A stretch of 57,720 bases of DNA from Bacillus timonensis (lineage in GTDB: Bacteria; Bacillota; Bacilli; Bacillales; Bacillaceae_L): assembly GCF_000285535.1 (NCBI RefSeq), contig NZ_HE610985.1:1-57720 (forward strand). Reading direction: 5' to 3'. Of this stretch, positions 1 to 8,713 are shown in pieces. A program made the position numbers and the translations under genes. Positions within the stretch are counted from its first letter, which is position 1, and each line of letters starts with the position of its first letter. The notes under the pieces are model-generated. The model had not been told where the DNA came from, ran no database searches, and saw only the letters and a program-made list of their open reading frames with translations.

Positions 1-2
1 AT

Positions 3-164
3 GTCAAAACCGAGAGGTTTTGTGGTAACAAAAGCCTTTTAAACGAAGATTATGTACTTAAGTGTTGGGTTTCGAGGAGCGAAGAGTTCAAGGAAGCAAG
101 GGAGCGACAACCGGAATGTACTATGTTACATGAAATTGGTCCGCAGATGGAAAAGATTAGGTAA
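3..164 (+). CDS. C-terminal part of an unrecognised protein cut by the window edge
   Basis: An open frame runs in from the left edge for 53 codons and stops at TAA 162-164. The segment is charged and includes Trp and Cys residues (for example KCWVSRSEEF and QPECTMLHEI). I do not recognise the family. A different frame (52-312) overlaps it; neither has a convincing start with a ribosome binding site inside the window. The rho-independent terminator at 346-373 would close a rightward transcript from this region. The stretch 165-345 could be 3' untranslated sequence or a decayed gene. It might be the end of a mobile-element gene, but nothing proves that. Confidence 0.25.
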   Translation, partial: VKTERFCGNKSLLNEDYVLKCWVSRSEEFKEARERQPECTMLHEIGPQMEKIR

Positions 165-345
165 CGGCGAGCAAGCAAACGTCAAAAAGAAGCTCCAAAA
201 TGAAAAAAGGATAACACAAACCATGAAAGGCCAATTACGATCTGTTGCCGCAAAACACCCAGCCCTACCACCGACAATAATAAACAGGTTGAAAAGTATG
301 AGAAAAAGTTAAAAACAACTTAATTAGACAGAAGTTATCATAGTG

Positions 346-373
346 AAAAGGCATTGGTATTCCAATGCCTTTT
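346..373. terminator. Intrinsic terminator, 12-bp stem
   Basis: A perfect 12-bp inverted repeat (346-357 with 362-373, core GGCATTGG/CCAATGCC) has a 4-base loop; the flanking A and T runs are part of the stem. It can end rightward transcription from the left edge. The AT-rich stretch 374-612 after it holds no gene that I can see. Confidence 0.7.
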
Positions 374-612
374 CGTTTGCTAATTTCTGTTTAAAAATAT
401 TTATATGCCAATTTAGATAACCATCTTCTATTTCAAAACCTAACCCGTTACCATTTTGGATGGTCTATAATTTACCTTTTAACTTCGATCAAATAGAGCA
501 TTTACTAACAATATAAATCAACCTTTAATACACAGATACTGGTTTTCAGAAAGTCCTAATTGTTCTTTTCAGGTTTAAAATAATTTAAGTTATTAATAGA
601 AAGTACCCCATT

Positions 613-1350
613 TTAAGAAAATAGATCAGGTTTCTCTTTTAATAATGCGTTTAGCAAGGTCGTCATTTTTTCTGTATCACAGATTCTTACGTTAGCATCG
701 CCAAAATGACCTTTGTACATAACTTGATTATTGAGAAATGCTTCTTCAACACGATTGTATTTTTCAGAAGTATGCCCAATATGTCTTCTCTGTGGTACGG
801 AAATTTCAGTTTTATCCGGTAGTACGGTGTAAAGCTTTTCGTGAGAATCTGTCAATCGACCCGGTATATCGAGCCATTCCTCAACTCCATGAATATAGGT
901 ACATCTTCGTAAATCGACTCCTACTAACAAAATAGTTGCCTTGTGGTCTAGTAATTTACCCCAGCTAGATTCCCGAGCACATGGTGTGTCCCATTTTTCA
1001 TTTCCTGCAATAAATTCTTGAGCTCCTTTTCCCAATGCAGCTACAGAATGTGTAGGATGCCATGAGCGAATAACACCCGGACGTTGCCGGAATAGTTCTG
1101 TTAAAAGACCAACACAAGAGGGGGATTCATTTACATAAAATCGAGGATTTTCAGCATTAATATACGACCACGTATGGGTCGGGAAGACCAAAAGGCCATC
1201 TTTCATATACTCTGACAAAGCATCTAGGACTGTTTCGGCTCCTCCTTCTACTTGGCCAATACTCTTCATTGACGAATGAACGAGCAATGTTCCATTTTCA
1301 TCAATACCTAAATCTTTCAGATGATTTAAAAAATCTTGTTTTGTGTACAT
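613..1350 (-). CDS. AAC(3)-family aminoglycoside N-acetyltransferase-like protein
   Basis: This 245-residue cytosolic protein has the length (slightly short; usual 260-275) and motifs of the AAC(3)/YokD acetyl-CoA-dependent transferases: LLVHSSMKSIG near the N-terminus, LLVFPTHTW, the conserved RSWHPTHSVAALG block, and IHGVEEW toward the C-terminal third. Such enzymes acetylate the 3-amino group of 2-deoxystreptamine antibiotics, but many chromosomal Bacillus homologues have no proven antibiotic substrate. ATG at 1350 is preceded by a GAAAGG ribosome binding site. It stands alone on the minus strand, divergent from the nitroreductase at 1553. Family assignment is firm; resistance activity is only inferred. 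Confidence 0.85.
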   Translation of the reverse strand: MYTKQDFLNHLKDLGIDENGTLLVHSSMKSIGQVEGGAETVLDALSEYMKDGLLVFPTHTWSYINAENPRFYVNESPSCVGLLTELFRQRPGVIRSWHPTHSVAALGKGAQEFIAGNEKWDTPCARESSWGKLLDHKATILLVGVDLRRCTYIHGVEEWLDIPGRLTDSHEKLYTVLPDKTEISVPQRRHIGHTSEKYNRVEEAFLNNQVMYKGHFGDANVRICDTEKMTTLLNALLKEKPDLFS

Positions 1351-1552
1351 TAATCTCTACCTTTCCATCTATGTATCTTATATCATAGAATACCATATTT
1401 CCCTTTGAAGTCTATGTTTCTATGAGGGTTATTGATATGGTGCCAGCTTACCCTCGGTGAGTTGATGAACAAAAGTCCATAGAAATTATTCGTATACTAA
1501 TTACCCATTCATCTGTATAGACTTTAAGTAAGAAGGTAAAGGAGGAGATTTG

Positions 1553-2107
1553 ATGGATGTCCACGAGGCGATTAGGTCACGTCGGAGCTTTGGGCTTGTG
1601 AAGGATGTAGAGGTCGAAAAGGAAAAAATTGAACAAATCATAGATGCGGGTACATGGGCGCCTTGTCACTTCAGAACCGAACCTTGGCGCTTTTTTGTCT
1701 TTCAAGGAGAGGGGAGGAAACGCCTTGGAGATGTACTACTCAACATAGCAAAGAAAAACGGCGAAACTGATGAGAAAAAGCTTGAGAAGATACAAGCAAA
1801 GCCATTTCGTGCTCCAGTGATAGTAGCTGTTGCTGTTGAACCTAGTGATAACCCTAAGGCAATAAAATTAGAAGAATATGGAGCAACATACGCTTGTATC
1901 CAAAACATGTTACTTGAAGCACATAGCTTGGGGCTTGCAGGCTTTTGGCGAACAGGTAAGCCGACTTACGATCATGTTATGAAAGAATTCTTTGGTTTAA
2001 CCGAAAATGGAGAAGTATTAGGCTTTCTTTACTTCGGATATCCGTCACGGAGTTTACCAGAAGGAAAACGAAATTCATACGAATCCGTGACAAAATGGAT
2101 CAACTAA
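1553..2107 (+). CDS. Nitroreductase family FMN oxidoreductase
   Basis: A 184-residue flavoenzyme of the small YdjA-like nitroreductase group. The N-terminal AIRSRRSFG motif binds the FMN phosphate, and APCHFRTEPWRFF is the typical second signature (usually HHRTEPWRF). A glycine-rich region FLYFGYPSR lies near the C-terminus. Such proteins work as dimers in the cytosol and reduce quinones, nitro compounds or similar acceptors with NAD(P)H. I chose ATG 1553 over the TTG at 1550 because the AAAGGAGG site ends about 7 bases before it. The gene appears monocistronic, with a weak terminator at 2145-2172. The physiological substrate is not predictable. Confidence 0.88.
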   Translation: MDVHEAIRSRRSFGLVKDVEVEKEKIEQIIDAGTWAPCHFRTEPWRFFVFQGEGRKRLGDVLLNIAKKNGETDEKKLEKIQAKPFRAPVIVAVAVEPSDNPKAIKLEEYGATYACIQNMLLEAHSLGLAGFWRTGKPTYDHVMKEFFGLTENGEVLGFLYFGYPSRSLPEGKRNSYESVTKWIN

Positions 2108-2144
2108 GTTCTTGATAGTAAAAATAGCGATTTAGAATAAATAG

Positions 2145-2172
2145 GACGGGGGAATGAATTTGTTCCCTTGTC
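2145..2172 (+). terminator. Probable weak terminator after the nitroreductase gene
   Basis: A 10-bp hairpin (GACGGGGGAA paired with TTCCCTTGTC, two G-U pairs) with an 8-base loop follows the nitroreductase stop by about 40 bases. The T-run after it is poor. From here to 2529 there is only AT-rich DNA with no gene that I can see. Confidence 0.4.
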
Positions 2173-2529
2173 TTACCTTATTCCTATAACCATTTTATAT
2201 AATCATTATTTGAGAGTGGTAGAACCCATATTCTCCTTGTAGAGTCGTAATTACCGTGTGCAAGGCTAGTCGAATTTTTCATGTTCCTCAACAAATCCTC
2301 GAGCACCTATACATCTTCATTATTATCTTCATAAAATTATTAGTTTATGATCTGTAAAATGAATTGTAGATTAGTAGAAGTTATTCAAAAAGATAATCAT
2401 CTAAAACTATTTCCATTTTCTATTGTTTATAAAATAATTAATCGTGTACAACTTCTGCGACTAAAATATCATTAAAACCTTTTACATAAATATCCTTTTC
2501 AGAATTTACATAATATATAGAATATTTAG

Positions 2530-2559
2530 TTGACAATTCGTATATCATGTATTAATAAT
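2530..2559 (+). promoter_or_regulatory. Sigma-A promoter of the PAS/HTH regulator
   Basis: A perfect TTGACA (-35, 2530-2535) is followed after 18 bases by AATAAT (-10, 2554-2559, five of six consensus). The regulator starts 73 bases downstream, so the spacing fits. Confidence 0.6.
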
Positions 2560-2569
2560 TAATTATCGA

Positions 2570-2605
2570 GACAATAATCCATTATTATGATAAATATTTA
2601 TTGTC
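2570..2605. promoter_or_regulatory. Inverted repeat in the regulator leader, possible operator
   Basis: GACAATAA at 2570-2577 is the exact reverse complement of TTATTGTC at 2598-2605. Inside lies a 12-bp perfect palindrome ATAAATATTTAT (2590-2601). It sits just after the predicted transcription start of the regulator gene, where autoregulation would act. Binding by this regulator is inferred from position only. Confidence 0.4.
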
Positions 2606-2631
2606 AGTATTATTATAAAGGAGCTGATTGA

Positions 2632-3333
2632 ATGGTGGTGAAAAAAAGCGCCTCAGATCTTCTTCAGAATTATATCCCACTTGTCGAATTTTTAGGCAGT
2701 GTAATGGGGCAACATTGCGAGGTCGTTTTGCATGATATCCGAAATCTTGAAAGTTCCATCATTGCCATCAAAAATAACCACATTAGCAATCGCAAAGTCG
2801 GGGGTTCTATTACAGACTTAGCATTGAAAATCTTAAAGGAAAAATCGTATACGAACAAGGATTTTCTAATCAATTATGCAGGGAAAACGCAAGAAGGAAA
2901 AATTGTAAGATCTTCTACATTTTTTATCAAAGATCTGAATGATGAAGTCATTGGTTTACTTTGTCTTAATATGGACGTTGGTTCCTTAATTGAAACCAAG
3001 AATGTGCTTGATAATTTAATTAATGGCTCACCACAAGTAGGCGCAAATGGTCTACAATTAAATGGAAAAGAGCCGGGGGATCCTTGTGACACATTTGAAG
3101 ATTTACATACTTCCATCGAAGACCTTACAACTTCGATTATTATGAAAACGCTCTCTGAATTTGAAATTCCTCCTGAACGCATGTCCTCCGATGAAAAAAT
3201 GGAGATCGTTAGTAAGTTGAATGAAAGAGGTGTCTTCTTAATAAAAGGGGCTGTTTCCGAAGTAGCCACAAACTTAAAGAGCTCAGATGCAACAATTTAT
3301 CGTTATCTCCAAAAAATCGACATAAAGAATTAG
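2632..3333 (+). CDS. YheO/DauR-type PAS and HTH transcriptional regulator
   Basis: This 233-residue protein has an N-terminal PAS_6-like domain (about residues 10-125; VVLHDIRNLESSIIAI and STFFIKDLNDEVIGLLCLNMD) and a C-terminal HTH_22 helix-turn-helix (about 175-230; RGVFLIKGAVSEVA, then SSDATIYRYL). This is the architecture of E. coli YheO and of the D-arginine repressor DauR, which sense an amino-acid-related ligand and control catabolic genes that often include RidA. AAAGGAGCTG precedes ATG 2632. It lies just before, and in the same direction as, the C-S lyase and transporter cluster, so it is the obvious candidate to regulate it. Whether it represses or activates cannot be told. Confidence 0.85.
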   Translation: MVVKKSASDLLQNYIPLVEFLGSVMGQHCEVVLHDIRNLESSIIAIKNNHISNRKVGGSITDLALKILKEKSYTNKDFLINYAGKTQEGKIVRSSTFFIKDLNDEVIGLLCLNMDVGSLIETKNVLDNLINGSPQVGANGLQLNGKEPGDPCDTFEDLHTSIEDLTTSIIMKTLSEFEIPPERMSSDEKMEIVSKLNERGVFLIKGAVSEVATNLKSSDATIYRYLQKIDIKN

Positions 3334-3454
3334 TGTAAAGTAAAGGATTAACTACATGATAAATGTTGTCAGTATCACATTTTCATTTAAATTTGTAGAA
3401 AAATGACGTATATTTTCAGAATATATTAAATATACGGAAAATAACAAAAAATCA

Positions 3455-3483
3455 TTGACAAGGAATTGCTAATAAAATATAGT
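3455..3483 (+). promoter_or_regulatory. Strong sigma-A promoter of the C-S lyase cluster
   Basis: TTGACA (3455-3460), a 17-base spacer and TATAGT (3478-3483) form a near-consensus promoter. It is about 365 bases upstream of the lyase start, giving an unusually long leader that contains a palindrome and a cre site. Confidence 0.75.
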
Positions 3484-3501
3484 GATAATAATAAATTATC
3501 A
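3483..3501. promoter_or_regulatory. Palindromic operator overlapping the transcription start
   Basis: TGATAAT (3483-3489) and ATTATCA (3495-3501) are exact inverted repeats separated by AATAA, starting on the last base of the -10 box. A protein bound here would block RNA polymerase. The half-sites equal those of the Bacillus Fur box, but the 5-base spacer does not match its 7-1-7 layout. The PAS/HTH regulator encoded next door is the more natural candidate. Confidence 0.55.
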
Positions 3502-3724
3502 TAATAAAAAACTATCTCTTCAATAAAATATTCATCCTCACCCAACAAGTAAATTTGAAATAAAGGGAGGTGTTTCCCAAAAGTATGAGTAAACTGTTGT
3601 CTTCTGTCCCGCCTTAAGTGTAAACCACCCTCTTCATGATTAGCAAATGTAAGTATATCCTCACATGTAAACAACACATAAAAGTATAGGGAATTGCTTG
3701 ATTTATTATTCATTCCAAAATATT

Positions 3725-3738
3725 TGTAAGCGATTACA
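3725..3738. promoter_or_regulatory. CcpA cre site in the cluster leader
   Basis: TGTAAGCGATTACA matches the catabolite-responsive consensus TGWAANCGNTNWCA at every fixed position. It lies about 240 bases after the predicted start site and 110 bases before the lyase gene, so CcpA would act as a roadblock or on an unseen nearer promoter. This predicts repression of the cluster by good carbon sources. Apart from this site and the operator, the 3334-3847 gap holds no gene that I recognise. Confidence 0.65.
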
Positions 3739-3847
3739 TACAATTCGTGGCACACTTCCTACCATTCTACCTAATCCAATAAATCTCAACTACCATCAGG
3801 ATTCTAGATTTTCGAATCAATCTAATAATTTTATTAGGAGGAAGATT

Positions 3848-5038
3848 ATGAAATACAACTTTGATGAAATTGTAAACCGACGTAATACGTTCTCTTTGAA
3901 ATGGGATGCTGGTAGGTTCTTGAAAGAACGTGGTTTAACTGATAGATACGATGAAGAAACAATTCCATTGTTTACAGCTGATATGGATCTACCTGTGCCG
4001 CAACCTTTAGTAGAAGCGTTACATAAAACGGTAGACCATCGGATTTTTGGGTATTCCATTTTTACAGATGAATACTATGAAGCGATTCAGAATTGGTTCA
4101 AGAGACGACATGATTGGGAAATTAAAAGAGAAGAGATCATCTATAGTCCAGGAACCGTACATGCATTAAACATTGCAGTTAGGGCTTTCACTGAACCTGG
4201 TGATGGAATAATCATCCAACGTCCTGTTTACCCACCGTTTACTTCAGCAGTTGAGGGAAATAACAGAAAGGTGGTAAATAACGCTTTAATTTGTGATAAG
4301 GATGGGTATTATTCTATTGACTTTGAAGATTTTGAGAAAAAGGCAAAAGAGGAATCAACAAAGATGTTTATCTTATGTAATCCACATAATCCCACTGGTC
4401 GAATTTTCAACAAAGAAGAGTTAAAAAAATTATCGGATATTTGTGCGGAACATAATGTTCTTATCATTGCAGATGAAATTCATGGTGATTTGATAAGACG
4501 TGATCAAACATTTGTTCCAATTGCCAAGGCATCCAAAAGTGACGAACATATTATAACTTGTACCGCAATTAATAAAACGTTTAATGTAGCTGGGCTCCAT
4601 TGTACAAATATCATTATCTCTAATCCTGAACATCGAAAAACATTCAGTGACACATTAGGTTTTCAATTAGCTTCTCCTTTTACAATGGCTGCATTAATTT
4701 CAGTATACAATGATGGTGAAGAGTGGTTAGAACAATTAAAGCAATACATCGATGATTCATTAGAATATACTAAACAATTTTTTGCTGAAAGAATGCCAAA
4801 AGTAAAAGTGAGAATCCCAGAAGGAACCTATGTGATGTGGATGGACTTCAGTGGTTATGGGATTTCCCCTGATGAGGTTCATGATCGCATATATAATCGA
4901 GCGAATGTGCTATTAGAAGATGGAAAAATGTTCGGTGAAGAAGGGTTGAACTACCAACGAATATGTATCCCATCTCCTCGACCAATGATTAAGGAAGCAC
5001 TAGAACGAATCGCAAGAGAATTTGAAGACTTACATTAA
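3848..5038 (+). CDS. PatB/MalY-type PLP-dependent cystathionine beta-lyase (C-S lyase)
   Basis: A 396-residue fold-type I aminotransferase-like enzyme. The N-terminus NRRNTFSLKWD and FTADMDLPVPQP mark the PatB/MalY group; CNPHNPTGR and IADEIHGDL are substrate and PLP contacts, and Lys243 in AINKTFNVAGLH should form the Schiff base. The family cleaves C-S bonds of cysteine conjugates, giving a thiol, ammonia and pyruvate through 2-aminoacrylate. I start at ATG 3848, after TTAGGAGGAAG, and not at an upstream in-frame ATG (3698) that lacks a ribosome binding site and would cover the cre site. It is first in the cluster; the exact substrate is unknown. Confidence 0.88.
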   Translation: MKYNFDEIVNRRNTFSLKWDAGRFLKERGLTDRYDEETIPLFTADMDLPVPQPLVEALHKTVDHRIFGYSIFTDEYYEAIQNWFKRRHDWEIKREEIIYSPGTVHALNIAVRAFTEPGDGIIIQRPVYPPFTSAVEGNNRKVVNNALICDKDGYYSIDFEDFEKKAKEESTKMFILCNPHNPTGRIFNKEELKKLSDICAEHNVLIIADEIHGDLIRRDQTFVPIAKASKSDEHIITCTAINKTFNVAGLHCTNIIISNPEHRKTFSDTLGFQLASPFTMAALISVYNDGEEWLEQLKQYIDDSLEYTKQFFAERMPKVKVRIPEGTYVMWMDFSGYGISPDEVHDRIYNRANVLLEDGKMFGEEGLNYQRICIPSPRPMIKEALERIAREFEDLH

Positions 5039-5098
5039 AAAAAGCTATCTAGTAAGCTAGTAGGTTTTTCATTTTTAAATAATAAGGGGGCAAGCACT

Positions 5099-6742
5099 TT
5101 GAAGAAATATAAATCTATGAATTTGATAGCGATTATCACAGTGATTTTAGTTGTATTAGCAGGCTGTTCAGGTGGTGGTGCAGGAACATCTTCAGAACCT
5201 ACAGATACAAACAAAAATACAACAAAAGAACCGACTCAAGGTGGGGAGTTTACATTTGCATTGGCGACAAACCCTGATAATCTAGATCCACATCAAGCTG
5301 GATATGCGGTAAGTGTAAGGGCATTTAGAACGATGTTTGATAGTTTAGTTGTACAAAATGAGGATAATACAATTAGCCCTTGGCTAGCAACAGAGTGGTC
5401 CATCTCAGATGATGGGAAAAGCTATGAATTTAAACTTCGTGAAGATGTGAAATTCCATGATGGAACACCATTTAATGCAGAAGCCGTTAAGTATAACTTT
5501 GATCGGATTGTAAGTCCTGACATTCAACCAGGATATGCAAGATATCTATTAGTTGAATACGATTCTTCAGAAGTAATTGATGAATACACTGTAAAAATTA
5601 ATTTAAAAAGTCCAAACTCTGCCTTTTTGAGCTTCTTAAGTCAGGCCTTTATCGGTATGGTTTCGCCAACTGCGGCAGAGGCTGCAGGTGATCAATTTGG
5701 AATGAAACCTGTTGGAACTGGACCATTTAAGTTCGTAGACTGGCAAGAAAATGCTCAACTTGTTGTCGAGAAAAATCCAGATTATAACTGGGGCCCTGCA
5801 GGGATAGTTGATAATGTGGGCCCTGCTCATGTAGATAAGATTACCTTCAAGATTATACCTGAAGAAGCAACGAGAATTGGTAGTGTCCAAAGTGCACAAG
5901 TGTTAGCAGGGGAAACTGTTCCACCCCAAAATGTTCTTAGTATGAAAAATGATCCGAATGTCGAATTGCTCCAGGTCGATACGAAGGGATTACCATACAC
6001 ATTGTTCTTTAATCAAACAAGGGGTGTATGGAGTGATGCAAAAGCTCGTGAAGCTATTAAATATGCACTCGATATCGATGCAATTGTTCAAACACTCTAT
6101 TTTGGAACTTACACACGTGCCTGGTCTCCACTTGCACCAGGAATGTTAGGGTACGATGAATCGTTGGAAGGTAGCTTTAAACGTGATTTAGATCGGGCGA
6201 ACCAATTATTGGATGAGCTTGGTTATAAAATGGGCTCAGACGGTGTTCGTGTAAAAGATGGTAAAAAGTTAACGATGCAATATCTTGATGCATCTCCAAA
6301 TAGAGAAAAACGTAATGACATTGCAATCATGGTTCAACAACAACTTAAGGAAATTGGCGTAGAAGTCAATATTGAAATTACACAAGACATAACGACTGCT
6401 ATTACAAATTCTAACTATGATGTCTATGGAAATAGTGCTGTAAATTCTGACTCACATGGATTGTATCAGTTCTATCATTCTCCAATTCCAAACCAGATCT
6501 TTCTTCCTGGAAAATCAGATGATAAAGAACTTGATAGCTTGCTAGAACAAGGTGGGATAGAGCAGGATCTAGCAAAACGAGAAGAAATTTACAAACAAGC
6601 ACAGCAACGAATTATGGATACAACAGTCTCGATTCCAATCTATGTCTTCCCATACACAGTGGCCGCACACAAAAGTGTAGAAGGGATTAAGTTTGACCGC
6701 TTAGGTTACCCATTATTTAATGATGTATCGGTCTCAAAATAA
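5099..6742 (+). CDS. Peptide-type ABC transporter substrate-binding lipoprotein (SBP family 5)
   Basis: A 547-residue OppA/DppA/NikA-type binding protein. The signal peptide ends in the lipobox LAGC, so it should be anchored to the outer face of the membrane by a lipidated Cys near residue 23. Family features include NPDNLDPHQAGYA, the block EWSISDDGKSYEFKLREDVKF, GTPFNAEAVKYNFDR, and PVGTGPFKFVDW. It delivers a peptide, opine or other amine-containing solute to the two permeases that follow. The start is TTG 5099 after AAGGGGG. A small imperfect hairpin (about 5043-5063) separates it from the lyase gene and may lower or stabilise expression. Confidence 0.9.
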   Translation: MKKYKSMNLIAIITVILVVLAGCSGGGAGTSSEPTDTNKNTTKEPTQGGEFTFALATNPDNLDPHQAGYAVSVRAFRTMFDSLVVQNEDNTISPWLATEWSISDDGKSYEFKLREDVKFHDGTPFNAEAVKYNFDRIVSPDIQPGYARYLLVEYDSSEVIDEYTVKINLKSPNSAFLSFLSQAFIGMVSPTAAEAAGDQFGMKPVGTGPFKFVDWQENAQLVVEKNPDYNWGPAGIVDNVGPAHVDKITFKIIPEEATRIGSVQSAQVLAGETVPPQNVLSMKNDPNVELLQVDTKGLPYTLFFNQTRGVWSDAKAREAIKYALDIDAIVQTLYFGTYTRAWSPLAPGMLGYDESLEGSFKRDLDRANQLLDELGYKMGSDGVRVKDGKKLTMQYLDASPNREKRNDIAIMVQQQLKEIGVEVNIEITQDITTAITNSNYDVYGNSAVNSDSHGLYQFYHSPIPNQIFLPGKSDDKELDSLLEQGGIEQDLAKREEIYKQAQQRIMDTTVSIPIYVFPYTVAAHKSVEGIKFDRLGYPLFNDVSVSK

Positions 6743-6788
6743 TCTTGCAATATTTTTCCTATAGGTAACTGAAAGGAGTTGTTGACTA

Positions 6789-7715
6789 TTGAATAGGATG
6801 ATAATTTCAAGGATTGCGACCTCCTTGATAGCAGTATTTGGATCGTTGGTTCTCGTATTTGTCATCATGAACCTATTACCTGGAGATCCTGTTATGTCGA
6901 TGATTGACCCAAATACTGCCACACCGGAAATGATTGAAGCACTCCGTGTACAGTTGGGACTTGATCAACCCCTATATATGCAGTTTTGGAATTATATCTC
7001 TGGGATGATTGTTGGTGATTTTGGTACATCCTTTGCGAATAGCGAACCTGTGCTACCAAAACTTATCGCACATCTTCCAGCAACCTTGTTTTTAACGCTA
7101 ATGAGTGCAGTATTTTCTGTCGTAATAGGGGTTACTCTAGGAGTATTATCCGCCATTTATCAAAATCGCTGGATCGATATTCTAGCTAGATTAATAGCTT
7201 TATTTGGAATTTCAATGCCAACATTTTGGTCGGGGATATTACTTATTATGATTTTCTCATTACGATTAGGTTGGTTACCAGCCATGGGATCAGAAGGATT
7301 CCTGACCCTCATTCTTCCATCTATATCGCTCGGATTTATAGGTGCAGGGCTAATTATCCGGATGGTCCGCAGCAGTATGGTTGAGGTCATAAATGAACAA
7401 TTTATTGTCACGCTACGAGCAAAAGGATTATCTGAAAGAATCGTTATGTACCGGCACGCACTACGTAATGCATTAATTCCAGCAATTACAATCATCGGAA
7501 TTAATATTGGGGAACTGATGGCTGGTACAGTTGTAATTGAGACCGTTTTTTCAAGACAAGGTCTTGGTAGAGTAATAGCTGATGCTATTCTGGCAAAGGA
7601 TTTACCGGTCATTCAAGGAGCTGTTTTCATCTCAGCGATTGTCTATGTAACTGTGAATTTATTAGTAGATTTGTCATATTCAGTAATTGACCCTCGAGTT
7701 CGTCGTTCATCTTAA
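6789..7715 (+). CDS. ABC transporter permease, DppB/OppB type
   Basis: A 308-residue integral membrane protein with about six transmembrane segments. The N-terminal segment is followed by GDPVMSMIDPNTA and GLDQPLYMQFWNY, both typical of DppB-like subunits. The cytoplasmic EAA-like loop is RAKGLSERIVMYRHALRNA, which contacts the ATPase. TTG 6789 is preceded by AAAGGAG at a spacing of about 10; an ATG three codons later is the alternative. It pairs with the permease at 7807 to form the membrane channel. Confidence 0.9.
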   Translation: MNRMIISRIATSLIAVFGSLVLVFVIMNLLPGDPVMSMIDPNTATPEMIEALRVQLGLDQPLYMQFWNYISGMIVGDFGTSFANSEPVLPKLIAHLPATLFLTLMSAVFSVVIGVTLGVLSAIYQNRWIDILARLIALFGISMPTFWSGILLIMIFSLRLGWLPAMGSEGFLTLILPSISLGFIGAGLIIRMVRSSMVEVINEQFIVTLRAKGLSERIVMYRHALRNALIPAITIIGINIGELMAGTVVIETVFSRQGLGRVIADAILAKDLPVIQGAVFISAIVYVTVNLLVDLSYSVIDPRVRRSS

Positions 7716-7734
7716 TTAATTCATAATCTTTCAC

Positions 7735-7773
7735 TTCTAGATATGGACGATATTGAATTGTTCATATCTAGAA
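7735..7773 (+). other. Intercistronic hairpin between the two permease genes
   Basis: TTCTAGATATG (7735-7745) and CATATCTAGAA (7763-7773) form a perfect 11-bp stem with a 17-base loop. No T-run follows, so it is not a normal terminator. It could be an mRNA processing or stability element that sets the ratio of upstream to downstream products, or an operator. Confidence 0.5.
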
Positions 7774-7806
7774 ATACCTTTGATTTAAGTAAAGAGGGGG
7801 AACAAA

Positions 7807-8697
7807 ATGAAAGAAGCATTGGAATCCAAGCAAGCTCTAGAACTTCCTAAGGTCAAAAGTTTAAAAATAAAATCACGCTTCACTGTTACAAACTTTTTTG
7901 TAGCATTGTCTGGTATCGTTATTTTCTTTGTTATTTTATTTGCACTTTTCCCACAGTGGCTAGCTCCATATTCACCAACACAAATGAACCCAAGTCAGAT
8001 TTTAAATCCACCAAGTTCCGAACATTGGTTTGGTACAGACTATTTTGGAAGAGATGTATTAAGTCTAGTCATTTACGGTAGTCGAGATTCCTTATTAATT
8101 GGATTTGCTTCCGTACTTGTCGGTGGAATCCTCGGAGGTATTATTGGCTCAGCCTCTGGATATATAGGTGGAGTTGTTGATACGATTCTTATGCGTTTTA
8201 TCGATATATTAATGACAATACCTGGAATTTTACTTGCGATTGCGATTGCTGCTGCATTGGGACCAAGTTTGATGAACGTTGTTTTAGCGGTTGCAGTTGC
8301 GGCCATTGCAGGGTATGCACGGATAATGAGGGGGCAAGTAATTAGTATTAAAAAGCGCCCTTATATTTCAGCATCTCACTCAATTGGAACAAGTAATATG
8401 AGGATCTTTTTATGGCATGTCCTTCCAAATTCATGGTCACCAATGTTTGTTATGGCAACGATTGGATTAGGAACTTCCATCTTAATTGGGGCAGGTTTGA
8501 GTTTCTTAGGTCTCGGGGTAATTAAGGAAATTCCTGACTGGGGTGCACTTCTTTCACAAGGAAGAGGCTACATATCTGTTGCCTGGTGGATCTCTACATT
8601 TCCAGGACTTGCAATCACTTTATTCGTACTTTCTGTCAATGTAATCGGCGATAATCTTCGTGATCGTTTGGATCCAAAAACGAATCGGACTAGATAG
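7807..8697 (+). CDS. ABC transporter permease, DppC/OppC type
   Basis: A 296-residue membrane protein. A cytoplasmic N-terminus of about 35 residues is followed by the first transmembrane segment, the DppC hallmark EHWFGTDYFGRDVLS, and about five further segments. The ATPase-contact loop is KKRPYISASHSIGTSNMRIF, and GAGLSFLGLGV is conserved in the family. AAGAGGGGGAA precedes ATG 7807. The ATPase gene starts 16 bases after its stop, so the subunits are translated from one message. Confidence 0.9.
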   Translation: MKEALESKQALELPKVKSLKIKSRFTVTNFFVALSGIVIFFVILFALFPQWLAPYSPTQMNPSQILNPPSSEHWFGTDYFGRDVLSLVIYGSRDSLLIGFASVLVGGILGGIIGSASGYIGGVVDTILMRFIDILMTIPGILLAIAIAAALGPSLMNVVLAVAVAAIAGYARIMRGQVISIKKRPYISASHSIGTSNMRIFLWHVLPNSWSPMFVMATIGLGTSILIGAGLSFLGLGVIKEIPDWGALLSQGRGYISVAWWISTFPGLAITLFVLSVNVIGDNLRDRLDPKTNRTR

Positions 8698-8713
8698 TGA
8701 GGAGGGAAGGAAA

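Noticed and set aside
52-312. Open frame of 86 codons near the left edge
   Set aside because: No ribosome binding site, unusual composition, and it overlaps a different frame open to the window edge. Kept only as uncertain sequence.
3483-3501. Fur box
   Set aside because: The half-sites match but the 5-base spacing does not fit the 7-1-7 or 19-bp Fur layout, and no iron genes follow.
3584-3616. Leader peptide MSKLLSSVPP
   Set aside because: The purine-rich site is about 14 bases away, too far, and no attenuator structure follows.
3426-3755. Minus-strand frame of 109 codons in the lyase leader
   Set aside because: No start site, and the strand also holds a promoter, operator and cre site on the other side. 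Likely chance, though a fragment LPLFQIYLLGEDEYF looks protein-like.
3698-3847. Longer start of the C-S lyase
   Set aside because: The added 50 residues resemble no lyase N-terminus, and the true ribosome binding site precedes ATG 3848.
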